Below are positions 10,844 through 22,800 of a stretch of DNA of 64,000 nucleotides, piece by piece. The stretch's first letter is position 1. The number at the start of each line of letters is the position of its first letter. The stretch spans positions 15,896,769 to 15,960,768 of the forward strand of contig CM059624.1 in NCBI GenBank assembly GCA_030435675.1. Reading direction: 5' to 3'. The notes beneath the pieces are model-generated. The model made no database searches and had not been told where the DNA came from. It saw nothing but the letters and a program-made list of their open reading frames with translations. Both the position numbers and the translations under genes were made by a program. The stretch is from Steinernema hermaphroditum (Eukaryota; Nematoda; Chromadorea; Rhabditida; Steinernematidae).

Positions 10844-12263
10844 TCAGAAACACTCGGAAGACACATAAGCAACGAGGTCGTATCCGTATATAACAGCAAA
10901 ATGGAAGAGCATTCCGAGAGCAATTGAATTTGGAAGCGCTGGAACCGTGTCATCACGCTTGAAGACCACCATGAGAGTTAGGAGAAGTCCAATACACACC
11001 CCGCTGTAAGCAGCAGTCGTCGCCAGAATGCTTCCACTGCATGCAGCTTTTCCAACGAGAACTCCATAGAACACGAAATCGCCCATTCCAAGACGTACGC
11101 GATCTGAAATAATGCAGGAAAAGTTGACAAGGAGAGCGAGCACAACGAACCGTCGTGGAAAGCGTCAAAAGCTGTCATGCTCTCACTACTGCAAGACGTC
11201 TGCATTTCATCTTCATCGTCGAAATTTCCTTCAATTGCAGTCTCGGTGCTGTCATTCTCACTGTCGCTATCCGCCTCAGTCGGTGAAGATTTCAGAACTA
11301 ATTCAGCTTGTACGTTCTTAGCAATTTTAGTATTGCTGTCACCGGAGTCAGCACTGAACATCAAAAACTTTAGGATCTATAAGTGCCGATGTTATGTAAC
11401 GTAGAACAAAAACCCTCTCTTACATCTTGACTATAGTCTGCCGCTTTTTCTTGCACCAAATGAAGGGGCCCGTAGGGAGTGAGAACCGCAAACCAATCCC
11501 ATCCGATAATAAACAGGAGAACGAACCATGCGGTGTGGACAGGAAACATGCGCAGGTAAAAGACGGACACGAGCGAACAGTTGGTGATCACGTACAGCTG
11601 ATGGAGCCAGGGCTCCGCATTTCGCGTGAAAAAGACCTGCAACGAGCAGAAATAAGACAAGATATCAAATCTAGGCGTATATACCTGATATCCGAGAGTA
11701 CCATACGAGAGCGCATTTACAATTGCATAAATTTCGGCGTAAGGATAGGGCAAGCTAATTTGGCGAAACAGGTCACTGAAATGAAAAGTTCACATATCTT
11801 TCTAACACGAGATAATCATACTAGAGGAACATTCCCGAAACGCCGTATAGAACTGCAAGGCACGAACCGCTGATCCACAGTTCGACAATCCGTTTCAGAT
11901 CGAACATTGCAAGGGCGAGAATCACAAAGCTGACTAATCCGATGATGACGACGCTTCCGATTCCATTTAGCTGAAATTACAGATCACAATAAACGCATAC
12001 GAACCAAGATCAACAAACCAGTCCATCATAGAGATCGCTACCGGTGGTGTGCTCAGAATCAGAGTTGAGCATAAACATTCCAATCATGTTTGCGTCACTC
12101 TTTCCGTCATAGACTCCGAGCCACATGGCCAGTGTGAGCAGCATATTGATCATCACGGGGCGCAGAAGCTTCCATGACTGCAAAGAATGTTTAAAATTGC
12201 ATCAAAGTCGGTCATTCTTACTTGCTGCCATGTGTAGCCTCCGCATTCCGACGTTGAATCCAT
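10844..12263 (-). CDS. hop-1: Presenilin, HOP-1-like (379 aa)
   Basis: Catalytic aspartyl protease subunit of gamma-secretase, a multipass membrane protein that cleaves Notch-type receptors. Exons are 12263-12222, 12177-12019, 11970-11822, 11775-11685, 11636-11424, 11376-11151 and 11103-10844. The first catalytic aspartate lies in GWDWFAVLTPYGPL (D194), the second in LGMGDFVFY (D302), and the PAL motif is at about 348-350. The loop between them is rich in Ser, Asp and Glu. RLGMGDFVFY and the tryptophan before the first aspartate resemble HOP-1 more than SEL-12. The start is the first in-frame ATG after a TTTTGCAG acceptor near 12358, and longer N-termini cannot be excluded. An AATAAA lies just beyond the stop. 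The exon 5/6 acceptor is one of two in-frame choices. Confidence 0.9.
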
Positions 12264-12617
12264 CGCAGCAGAGTTTGTCGACCGCTCACTGGTGCGCAAG
12301 ACGTCGACTGATCCATCACGGGGCTTTTTATAGGCCGAACGAGACAGCGTCTGCAAAACGAGACGTACAAGTACATTTTCAGAGATCATAACATAGACAA
12401 GCAGAGCTAGAAAAGCTAGACCACACACAGCGTGGTCGGCAACAATTGAATTTCGGGACCACCAAACCAAAGCAGCATATTCCCGCACAATGTAGAACGT
12501 TCGCTCGACCACATCTACGAACAGCGGACGACACAGTGAAGATGCAATGAAACGACAAATATTGATTTTTCAACGGACTGAAACAACGCCATAAACAACA
12601 ATGTACAAAATATCAAG

Positions 12618-15600
12618 TTAGATTTCAAGGTCGAGATTTGCCAGAATACGTTCGGCCAAGAAGAGACGCCCCCACTCGTAGTTTTCCGGAGCTCTGCTTT
12701 GCGGAGATGTGGACAGCAGAATGCGAAGTTTCTCGAGGGCTTCAATGGTTCCACGCGCTGACACGATCATCTCACCAACCCCATCATCTAAATGACTAGC
12801 TTAATAAGAAAAGACAAACAATCGTATGATCACCGCCGCGGTACTCCCGGCACTGCCGAACCCGAACGTGAGAAACGCCGGTCTTTTCCTTGATTTTATC
12901 CTCCACTTGCTCGAGGCTGTAAATCCGTTTCACTTCGCCCGTTTCCGGACTTTTCTCCTCTGCATGCGGCAGTTCGATCTTAAATGATTCGATTTCTATT
13001 TCTTTGCCTTTCGTTTGAACTTCTTCGCCCGCTACTTGGGGAAAGTCGTCGAAGCTGACGGAGAACGCGACTTCACGGAACGTAGATAGGGCTGCCTAGT
13101 ACACAGAACTTAAATGTTTGAGCGAAAGGATAACCGCACTTCGCGTAATTTCTTCAGATACACGGTATCCATAAATGATTTGACGCTGAAGGCATCGTAG
13201 AAATCAATGACCTTCATCTGCGCGAAATGAGATGAGGACAGAAACTCGAGAAAATCGAGAATGAAGAACCCAAGACCACCAATTCTCGAGTTCAGATCGA
13301 GGGGTTCCGCGTCGGGGTCGGACACCTCGTGTACTGGGTTCAGGAACGACACAAACTTCTTCGGTTTCCAGCTGAACTTATCGAGTCCATACATGATTAA
13401 GATGAAACAGAGGTGCTGATAGGTGAAAGAGCTGCTGAAAAGTTCGGCATCGTCAGCCCAAGTGCACAAGAAGAACATTATATCGAGAAGACCTAAACGA
13501 CATAGGTTACCAGAGACCATACGCAGAAATGACAACCTGTGTGCTGCTCTATGAATGCGCTAAGAATATCCGATTCCATGAGAACATCTTCAAAGCTCTT
13601 GTACTCATCATGCCAGCTCGCGCAAAAGCGTTCGATATGAGTCGTCAGTCGAGAAGCAAACGGGTCCGTCATGTAATTTTCTTTGTTAGTCCTTTCGTTC
13701 ATGGGCGTATGTCGCTTAATCGCCGACAAGATATCCCAAGCAATCCAGGGGAACGAGAGGAACTTAACACTCTGTGATCCCTGCATCTGCGCCGTTTCTG
13801 TGTAAAATGATAATGATGAGCAAAAAGCAGCAGAATCATCCATACCATATGTCACTTTATAATAGGCACTGGCCATCTTCTTCATTTCAAGCGTTACATT
13901 AGCTGGAGCACATACTCGCTCGTACATATCGTGGTGATCTCCTGGTTTGTTGAAGTCACGGAAATCAGTACATCGTTCGTAGCCACCGAAGTTCTCAAAA
14001 AACTGCCGCCGGAAACTGTCGAACACGGTTGTAACGTTCCGGTTCACTGTGTTGTTGACGTTGAAAGCTCCGAAAAGGTCGTGACTATCAACGGCTCCGC
14101 CAACGCGCGCTTTAAAATCCATGATATAGCCGGAAAGGAGCTGAGCTTCATCTTCTATCCCATACGTTTCGAGAATGTGTCTCATCTGCGCATTGTACTC
14201 CTCCATAGTCGATTTGGCGACTTCTTCGTATTCGTTCCAACCCTCAACTATCAATTCCGGATCCAGTGCGATCTTGCTGCACAGGTAGCGATCGCTGGAT
14301 CTGTGCACTATGTTGTCCATCAGCTTGGCACGTCTAAACAAAGACGCAGTCATGTTTCTGATGGAATGCATAACACACCTATAGATGTATCCATTCAGGC
14401 CAAGGCTAACATAAAACTTTCGATGATCTTTCTCCATAAAATCTGGATAGCGATCAGGCTTCTCTGGGGGCAGAACTATTCCATCAACACGCTCTGCTCG
14501 CGCACTCAGAGATTCAGGAGCTTTCCCCGTTTTAGGGAAATCAAGAGCAGTCGCATGCTTTTGCGCAACCTCCAGAGCGACCCTACTGTTGATGCCGTAG
14601 AAGTCGGAATTCGCAAGGAACGCATGCGCCAGCACGCCAACAGCGTCCTGCACAATGTAATCGACGAAAAACTTCCGCATCTCTTCCTCCTGCAAGGGCG
14701 CATGTATAAAAATTTAAGATGCGATTTAACGAATTACCAGTTGTTCCTCGGGAACGTCCTCCGGTATCGTGACATGGCGGGGAAAATGGATAGGCTCTTC
14801 GCTCCGCTCAAATAACAACTGATCGTCCCAGAAAATCGCATATTCGTCGCCATCCAAGTCCGACCCAGCCATCTCATCGGGTTGTGGGCGAGGACCGTAT
14901 TTCGGGAACACAACAACATCCACAAGATGACGAAGTTCTGGAATGTCAACAGCGTTGAAAACTCGCACGTCTCCGGCCACAATGCTCGGATTCTTGGTCA
15001 TCATAACAGGCCCTTTTAGGACAATTTTTTTAGCTGCTTTTCCAGGATGCTTGTTGAACACGTTCTCTGAGATCTGACAGAACACTTGATCGTACTGCAG
15101 CTGTCCGCTTTCGTCGACAATTCCGAAAACCAGGCGTCCTTTATTCGACGGGATTTCGATATTGCTCTTCATGCGTAGCCGCCTCAATGATTGGCGCACT
15201 GTGCACATGACGAGTGAGCGGAAAAACGGCTCTTCGGTGAGTAGAAATCCATCGAATTCACGCAAGTAGGAGATTCCTATTCTCTTCGGCAGCTCAGCAA
15301 GACGTTCACGAGCATCGCGTTCAGAAGTCAAGCAGCTGGCGGCGCGGAGCACTTGCTTCTCAAAAAGCTCATCGACTCGTCTATAGATCTTTTCAAGGAT
15401 CTCGTAGCTCTGCATTTCAGCGACCTATAGAAGATGCAGTAAATATAAGTTTTTCGTTCATTGAATTACCTGATCGAGAATGTCCAAGATAGGGCGATTC
15501 AAAGCCATACGACACGGAGCGGAATACTTGACCACTTCGAAGGGAGCTTCACTCCTCTTGCTTCTGATTGTGTTAAACTTTTTATTCGAGCTTCTAAAGA

Positions 15601-18000
15601 CGACGTTATTGCTATAGTGAAGTCGTTTCTTGGGATCAGCAATGTTGATTGTCGCCCACTCGTTGAGCTCATCCAAGACAGGATTCACAGAGAGTACGCC
15701 TTTCATACCGCGGTATCGGAACTAAAGAACACAGCCACAATACACGCATCTTGTATATCGGCCTACTTGAATACATGAGGGGACGAAATCCTTCAGCTTC
15801 AAATTTTCAGCAAATTCTTTGGCAAGTCTGTAGCTAATCATGCCAACGCCGTCAGAAAATGTATATGGTTTTCCAGCGAGGTCGTTTCCACCAACGAAAT
15901 CGAAGGACTCCAAGTACTCTTCACGTTTTAATCCTCGTGTGACTCTCTAAATCACGATCTTTCAACGTTATCTAGAGATCCTGTATCAACCTGAGCTTGA
16001 GTGAAATAGAGACCCAATCGGGACATGCGCTTGGGAACACTAAATTTCTCTTTGTCCAAATGTTTCATGATCTTTTCCTTGATGATCGCCATTTCACTTT
16101 TCTCGAAGAAGTAGCAACCATTGTCACGAAGCTGAGAGTTCGAGGATCCCACGTACATGAAGTGCTTATCTGATAACGACAATTGCTCAGTCTTTATGAT
16201 GGTAGTTTTTAAAGTTGTAGTTCTTACCTTTTATAATCAGTCCGTCCCTTAAGAACTCCGAAATTGTCCTCTCGATCAATCCTTTTCCCATCTTATTGGT
16301 ACGGAAGGCCAGGCCGTCGTCGTCACGGAACTGAATTCTGATGGCGTTCTCTCCGCTTTTGGCAAAATCACGAAGCGCCCGGTTGCCCATCATGAGCTCG
16401 GCAGGCATAAGAAGAATACGAGTCGGGGTAACTACGACTTTCCGGACAAAAATATATCCCTCGCGATCATTCATCTCCTGCGTCCTCAGTACTGCCTTCG
16501 AATCCTTTTCCCTCATTACCCTCTCCTTCAGCTTCTTCAGCACGATGACAGGGTCCCGTAACTCCCGCCGCTCGTCGATCACCTTCAGAAACTGATCGAG
16601 AACAGCTGCGGCGATCTGCAATATGCGCATTTGAAGAAGGTTGCGCCAGACGCGCGAGCATACCATAGGGTTCTCTTCACAGAGTGTCATGACAAGACGA
16701 AGGAATGACTCGCGTTGACGATCACTACAAAGAACCGCGTCCTTGAAGACGGCGCCTCTTGTGAACATAGCGGCGATGGAGTAGTACGCCGAGAAACTGG
16801 GCATTTCATGCAACTCCAAGGACCAAGGCACTCTTGGCACATTTGACTGCTTTGTGGGATCTTCAGCATATTGAAAGCCTTCCTTTTCAAGAACATATGT
16901 GAACTCCAGGAATTTCTTACTTTTCACACGAAGACGGCTAAGAATGTTGTACAGATCGAGGTCCTAAACCTTCAACTCTTATCCAGTGAACACGACGAGC
17001 AGATCATACGTTGTAGTCATCGAGTTCCAGCGCTAAGAATGACGAATCACATATCTTCTGTCTCAGTTCTTCATCGTCAACTTTCCTCCAGGATCTGCAA
17101 CGCTCGCCCCTGCTGAACGACGAGCCGAACTCGGTGAGCTTCTTTCCTTTGCCGCTATTCATTTTCGACCGGCGCACTTCTATGGGATAATTCAGCCCAA
17201 TGTAGATGATGGCCTTTTTGGTATTTCCATGCTGTAGGTTGATAATCAAACGACGAATCTGCCGATACGTGACTGCGATGGTCACCACAAATACGGTGAG
17301 GTCTGGACCGGAGCCGTGTTGAAAGTACGGAAAGTGGATGAACAGGATATTATTGTCGTGCTCAAAGTTGGCCATCAACGTATGTCGGACTTTTCTATCC
17401 TTGTAGAAGTTTCCCAAGATGAAACACGAATCTTCGGTTAGGTTCGGATATTCAGCGTGTGCGGAACGGAATGTGAACGGATCCGTCATACTGCCCAGCT
17501 TGAACGAGGAAAGAGGCACTTTCTCGTTGCAGGGGCTAAACAACAAACATTAGAGAAACAACGACAAGACTCCAAACATACGCAAATTCCTGGTGCAAGA
17601 AGTTCTCACTGAATATCTGCAGCATAGCGAGGGGTCTGGTGACACGTTCAGAAGAACGCCTATCAGCTGGCCAGGTACATAACTGCTTTACTTCTGCGAC
17701 GAACTGGGAAGTAAACGGCAAGAAGCTTGTTCTCCAGTTTGTGGAACTGGCCTCCATTTCGTATTCATAGGTGATTTCATCGAATTCACTGACAACTCTT
17801 CTTGCCAGATGCTCCTTTCTCACATTATATTCCGGCTTGTTGAGTTTCTAAAACAGACGCATACATGGGAACGATAAAAATGAACCAACGTTTATGACTT
17901 GTTCGTCGAAAACTCTCTCATCGAAAGGTCGACTGAGCCGCGTATTCTGATCAACGACTATTCGGAACGAGCCGGCAGTCGAGGTCGAAGGAAGGCTCAT
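12618..18000 (-). CDS. RNA-dependent RNA polymerase, EGO-1/RRF-1 family (1593 aa)
   Basis: Cellular RdRP that makes secondary (22G-type) small RNAs in nematode RNA interference, probably in germline or soma perinuclear granules. Fourteen exons: 18000-17890, 17847-17582, 17535-17010, 16963-16228, 16169-15991, 15946-15767, 15721-15470, 15424-14738, 14689-14379, 14333-13846, 13797-13537, 13492-13140, 13095-12834, 12787-12618. All junctions keep one frame. The catalytic DLDGDEY is at about residues 939-945 (14840-14860). YTFSDGVGMIS and FRYRGMKGVL lie upstream, and GYIYRRAKLMD lies downstream, as in the family. The length fits EGO-1/RRF-1 (about 1600 aa). The ATG is 2 bases after a TTTCAG acceptor, suggesting trans-splicing. 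The donor of exon 5 (GTTGAT) and the last donor (GTGATC) are the least certain. Which paralogue this is cannot be decided here. Confidence 0.95.
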
Positions 18001-18666
18001 TCTGAAAGCAAGCACAAGGAGTTCACGGTATCACAACAAGAAAATGATCTTCGCGGAAGACAAAAATAAAGGAAAATGCAGAATTCTCGTAGATGTCATT
18101 CAGAGCCGCAAAGGTAGCAGTCACAGAAACAGTAGAAAGGAAAAAGATCAACATAATTGACGAACGTCACAAAACTGACTTAAGAGATCATCAGAATTTT
18201 GATGGAAACGACAACAAAGGCTGTAGAAGTTCAAAAGCTGCCCCGAATCGGCGCTGGTAAAGTTGCATGTTTTATTGTAAGTTTTTCCTTGTAGGACCAA
18301 ACCTGAATTGAAATCACACAAATCCAGAAGAATTCACTTTCCATCTTTCATGTTCAGAACAAGGAACCTCTCCGCACAGCCTGGTTCGTCCCGAAATCGC
18401 CACTTTTTCACTCGGATGTGGTCACGTTTCGGACCACGTGGATCTTACCAGCTGGACCTGGTTCTCTCCTGGTATTTGAGAGTGCTATTCGGGTATTCAC
18501 TCCGATTTCTCGTTGTAGCATGATCCTTGCCTTTTGAAATCTTTATTTGAAGCACATACCAAATACTACAATATATGTACTCCCACCAAATAGATGCAGA
18601 TTATGAGAATGAAACAAATAATATATATGATGAGGTACTTGTATCACGTTCTGTAGATATTGCGCT
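18001..18666. other. Intergenic stretch upstream of the RdRP gene
   Basis: About 670 bp between the RdRP start and the 3' end of receptor B. It presumably holds the RdRP promoter. The only open frame of note (18308-18523, plus) has no family features. Confidence 0.4.
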
Positions 18667-19882
18667 TTACGATGATGAAGTTGGATGATCGCGACGTCCG
18701 TAGGCCGAGATCTGCGGTCCAGAGCTGTTGTAGATGGAGCTCGGGGAAGAGCGGGGATTGATCATCGTGCGGATTTCTTTGTTGAAGGCGATAACGATCA
18801 GTCTTAAGCATTGCGCTTAGCTAACAACTCAAAGACAAGTCCATACCCGTCGACGGTGTGGACACCAATCCAGGCGAAAGTGGTCAACATGAAGTGCGCC
18901 CATTTGTTATCGTTGAAGTAAGGGGCGATGGAGAAGTAGAGGATGAGTTCGGAGAGGAAGGCGAAGTCCTGGACGCAAGCTTGGAAGAAGAAGCGGATCT
19001 CACGACGCTGCTTGACTTTGTTACCATTCGCTGCGACACGGTTCTGCAGGAAATTTGGCATAAATCCATCCAAAAACCGATAAAATGCTTACTCGATTGT
19101 GAAAGTGGATTCCGAGGAAGGTGAAGAAGTCGAGGACTCCGAAAATAGCGATCACAACGACGCTCAAGTAGTAGCACATGTAGAGGATGACGACCAAACT
19201 GCAGAGGGTGTTCGTAGGAAGCATCTCCAGGGTTCCAGCATCGAAATAGAGGGTGCAGTCATCTGCAAATCTTAGCATAGTCGATGCATTTCTGTGAGAG
19301 GACCTACAGGAGAAGTAAGGAAGAACCTGTATCACCGAGATTGCCCAGACGACCCCAATGCAGATCTTCGTGGTGGTCTCGTCGAAGAGGAGGTTGTACT
19401 TCAATGGAAAGTACACCACGCAGAAACGGTTAATCGCGGTGAGGAGATGCGAGAAGAGCGACGCGTTGTACACCATGATGAGGAACTGTCCGCAGCGAGC
19501 GCCCAGGTAAGTGGGATGGAACTCGGGGTTACTGTAGCGACCACCATATCTCCATTTCCGAAGGGGACATACACTACTTACGTAATAAGAATTGGGGCGA
19601 TCAAGAATCCGAAGACGAAACAGTTGCCGAAGTTCGCAATGGTGTGGGATATGCAGATGCGTCCGAAGGCATAGCCGAAGGTCTTGGCTTTTCGGACGGC
19701 GAAGAAGACATAGCCGTTGACGAGGACTCCAACAAAGCCACTCTAAAACTCTTCCTCCTAGACACAATTCCTCTTCCTAACAGGCTTACGAAGACGATGA
19801 TCATGGCCCCCAGAGGGTAATCCTTGGGCGAGAACATCGGAGTTGCCTCAGAAGAAGCATCGGTTGCATTGTTAACCGACAT
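18667..19882 (-). CDS. Srx-type 7TM chemoreceptor B (six exons, 326 aa)
   Basis: Closest in sequence to receptor A. Exons are 19882-19790, 19742-19582, 19531-19308, 19262-19093, 19043-18847 and 18802-18667. They join into a single frame with internal lengths 161, 224 and 170 nt. Recognisable segments are GYAFGRICISHT in the second exon, INRFCVVYFPLKY in the third, CTLYFDAG in the fourth and REIRFFFQACVQDFAF in the fifth. The tail is Ser/Pro-rich and ends in HPTSSS. The start MSVNN is the only ATG in the first exon upstream of the conserved FSPKDYP segment. It probably acts as an amphid or phasmid chemoreceptor, which is inferred from the family only. Confidence 0.87.
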
Positions 19883-22800
19883 GTTTACTGAAAATTTCAC
19901 CCGAAGGGTGCATATACAAAGAAAGGGCGCGTACTCCGAGAAATGTGTTAGAACATATCACAATCACGTCTTTTCGTGCCCTACAGGGTGATGAAAAACA
20001 ATCTTTTCCAGCAGTTTGGGAATGATGCTCGCTATGAAAGAGCTTAAGGTGCAAATAGGTCACAGAAAAGAGATGAATAGGTTGCATATAACCCCAAAAT
20101 ATCGGATAGAACATGCTGAAAGGAACGTTCTATAACTCCCGGAGAGTAAACTAGGCTCATCGACGTCCACCACATTTATATCACGCGCCAGATCCCAAGG
20201 GGCACTAGCGATATAAGACGCACTGGGGACTGATTCATGATCAACAGGTGCTTACTATGGAAAACAGAACTGAATTAGAACTTCCAAATGAGTCATCCAA
20301 AGTCTGCTTGCGTATATAAAACGTTTGCATATCCTATTAGCTTAACTTAGCAAAGCGGCGCAAGGTAGGTCTATATTGAGTCTATAATTTAAAGATCTAC
20401 TTGTCGTCACAGCTCTTGAACTAATGCCCCCAAGGGCGAGCTATTATAAACAATGTAGTCGCCCACATATAACATCAACCTACATATAAGTTATACCGAA
20501 AAAAAAACGGAGTGATCACTGAGCAACACCGACTTAAAATAGAAAGAGGACTACTGTAACTCCAAAACAAGGAAATGCTTCAAAGATCAATAAGATTCTG
20601 AACCTTCTTTCAAGTGCTTGATGAACATCTTCTTGATGAGGAACTGCCAACTGATATATGTAGTCTTCAAGTAAATTCTAGACAGGAAACATTTCAAAAC
20701 GGCTTTTGGATTAGTGATTACTCCCTGGCATTAAGAAAGTGACATTAAAAAGTAACTTCCTTCCAAGTCCACGATGGATAACTATAGATGATTATGCTTT
20801 CATAACACGGAAGTCATGTGAAATGATCATGATCTACATTAAGGGTAATTACGTTTCTTACTGTAGAATTCGTTAGGGAAAAGTCATTATCTTCGGATGT
20901 ATCACGATATAACCTAATTACTTGCTTCTTGTAAACGGTTGCTGAGCATGTTCCCCACGAGGTAACCTATTGAGGAACTCCTCAAATCTTCTGTTTTCAA
21001 ATACCGTACAGGTTCGTACCTCAACCTTATGGTGTTGCTTTTAAAACAGATAAGCGCCTGATAAATACGGAAACTAAAAACGCCGCGCTTAGATGTGCTT
21101 TTTATGGGGGATGCCAAAGACACGTGAATGGTTCTACAAATTCAAGCACAGCCCAGAAAAATCAAACAACTATGATACTAACGTGCATTTCCTATCCCAC
21201 AATTCACGTTTTCATGTGCGCTGTGTAATATGAAAGCTAGAAGCTATCTGGATCAAAAAATAGCGCTGGAGCTTCCGCCAAACACCTTGTCCCAGATATG
21301 ATGGCTACTGGACACAGTTTAATGGAAGATGACTTTGACTGACAGCTGTTCTCATCGAACCAACAAAATCGAATTCTGCTTCGATTGAAATTTACTCCCA
21401 AAAGGTTTTGTTTACCCCCAAAACACCAGGGATCCGTAGGAGCGGCAGTTTTTTAAGGACCAAGTAGCCCACCGGTGGTAAACACACGCCACATGTAGCC
21501 CTGCAGAAGGATTCGTGTTCACCAAAATCGGTTAAATCATTGCCTCCTGCCCCTCACCGCGAGATGTCAAGTGTGCCTGCGACGAATCATATTGGTATCT
21601 TGCAAACTACATCTTTTGGCTACTGTACAAAGTACCTTTTCATGGCTTTGTGAATCATACACTCAAAACCATCATAGATTAAGCAAACCAACCATGAAAT
21701 AGGTGGATCTCCGGAAATCAAAACCCAAAAACTAGATTCTACCAAACCAGGATGGAGTTCTGGATGTCGGAATTTGATTTAAAACAAAAGTTGTATACGC
21801 GAACCTTTATAAACTGTAGTCGCTTGTTTATCGTGCAGTTTAAGTCCAAAAACTGTTCGCACGCTCAATTCTGCGAATTTAAGATCAGCAAAACAAGCCC
21901 GCACGTCAAAAAGAATGGAGCACTCGAAGAATTGTCTCACCGTTCGCTCAACCTTAAATTCAACTCCAGCAGAAGTAGGCGTTGTCGGGCGTGTTTGTAC
22001 AGAGTACATACAGTTCAAAAAAGTCCGACGAAACAAACACTTCTATCGAACTCTTTGTTGTAGTACGAAAAATAAGAGTCTCAGTACATGGTTCGTTTAT
22101 ATACTAAAGAAAGAGCTTTCTTAAGATCAACTATCGCTTATCCCTATTCAATACCGTAACCCTACACAATACAACACTAGTGCAGATAGATCTTATATAT
22201 ATAGAGCTTGATTAAATAAGAGCGCCAATGATTGGAATTGAACATTTCTGGAAAGAATAACTTCAAAACAAGACAGAGATTCTTTTAATGAGTGCCGCAG
22301 ATTGAACTAATTAGAGAGATAGTTCCATTAAAAAGGTGACGGAAGTGAATGCTGTTCTGCGAAATTTTCGCTCGGATGATGTTGCAAGAAAAACAAACAC
22401 ATTAAGAGCAGAACTTTACGGTATTGCAGAGAAAGCTGGACTTTTCTGGAAATGCATACCTGTTTACCGACATTTCAGTTCCTGGATTCCAATCAAAAAC
22501 GGTTGGCAGTGAATGTTTGTTTTCTTTATGGGGCATGCACTTCCGTTTACTGACGTCGATGCTGTGCAAGGATGACAGAAAAAGAACGTAAATGATTTGG
22601 GGTACGGTGGTTCAAACCCGCATAAAACTTTTGCTGTCAAAGAGCTATTCCATTGAGCCACGAAATTGTACTTGAGGGTTAACGTAACAAAGCGCCTATC
22701 AACCGATCGCTTAGCTGAAAGCGTCCTTTTTTGGGTAGGATAGGGTGAATTAGGGCCGATTGGATCAAACCAATCGAGTTTCGAGTCCGGACTCGCTTCT

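Noticed and set aside
22615..22690. tRNA-like words on the minus strand (GGCTCAATGGAATAGC, GGGTTTGAACC)
   Set aside because: D and T arms can be imagined, but acceptor and anticodon stems do not pair; probably a decayed tRNA-derived repeat.
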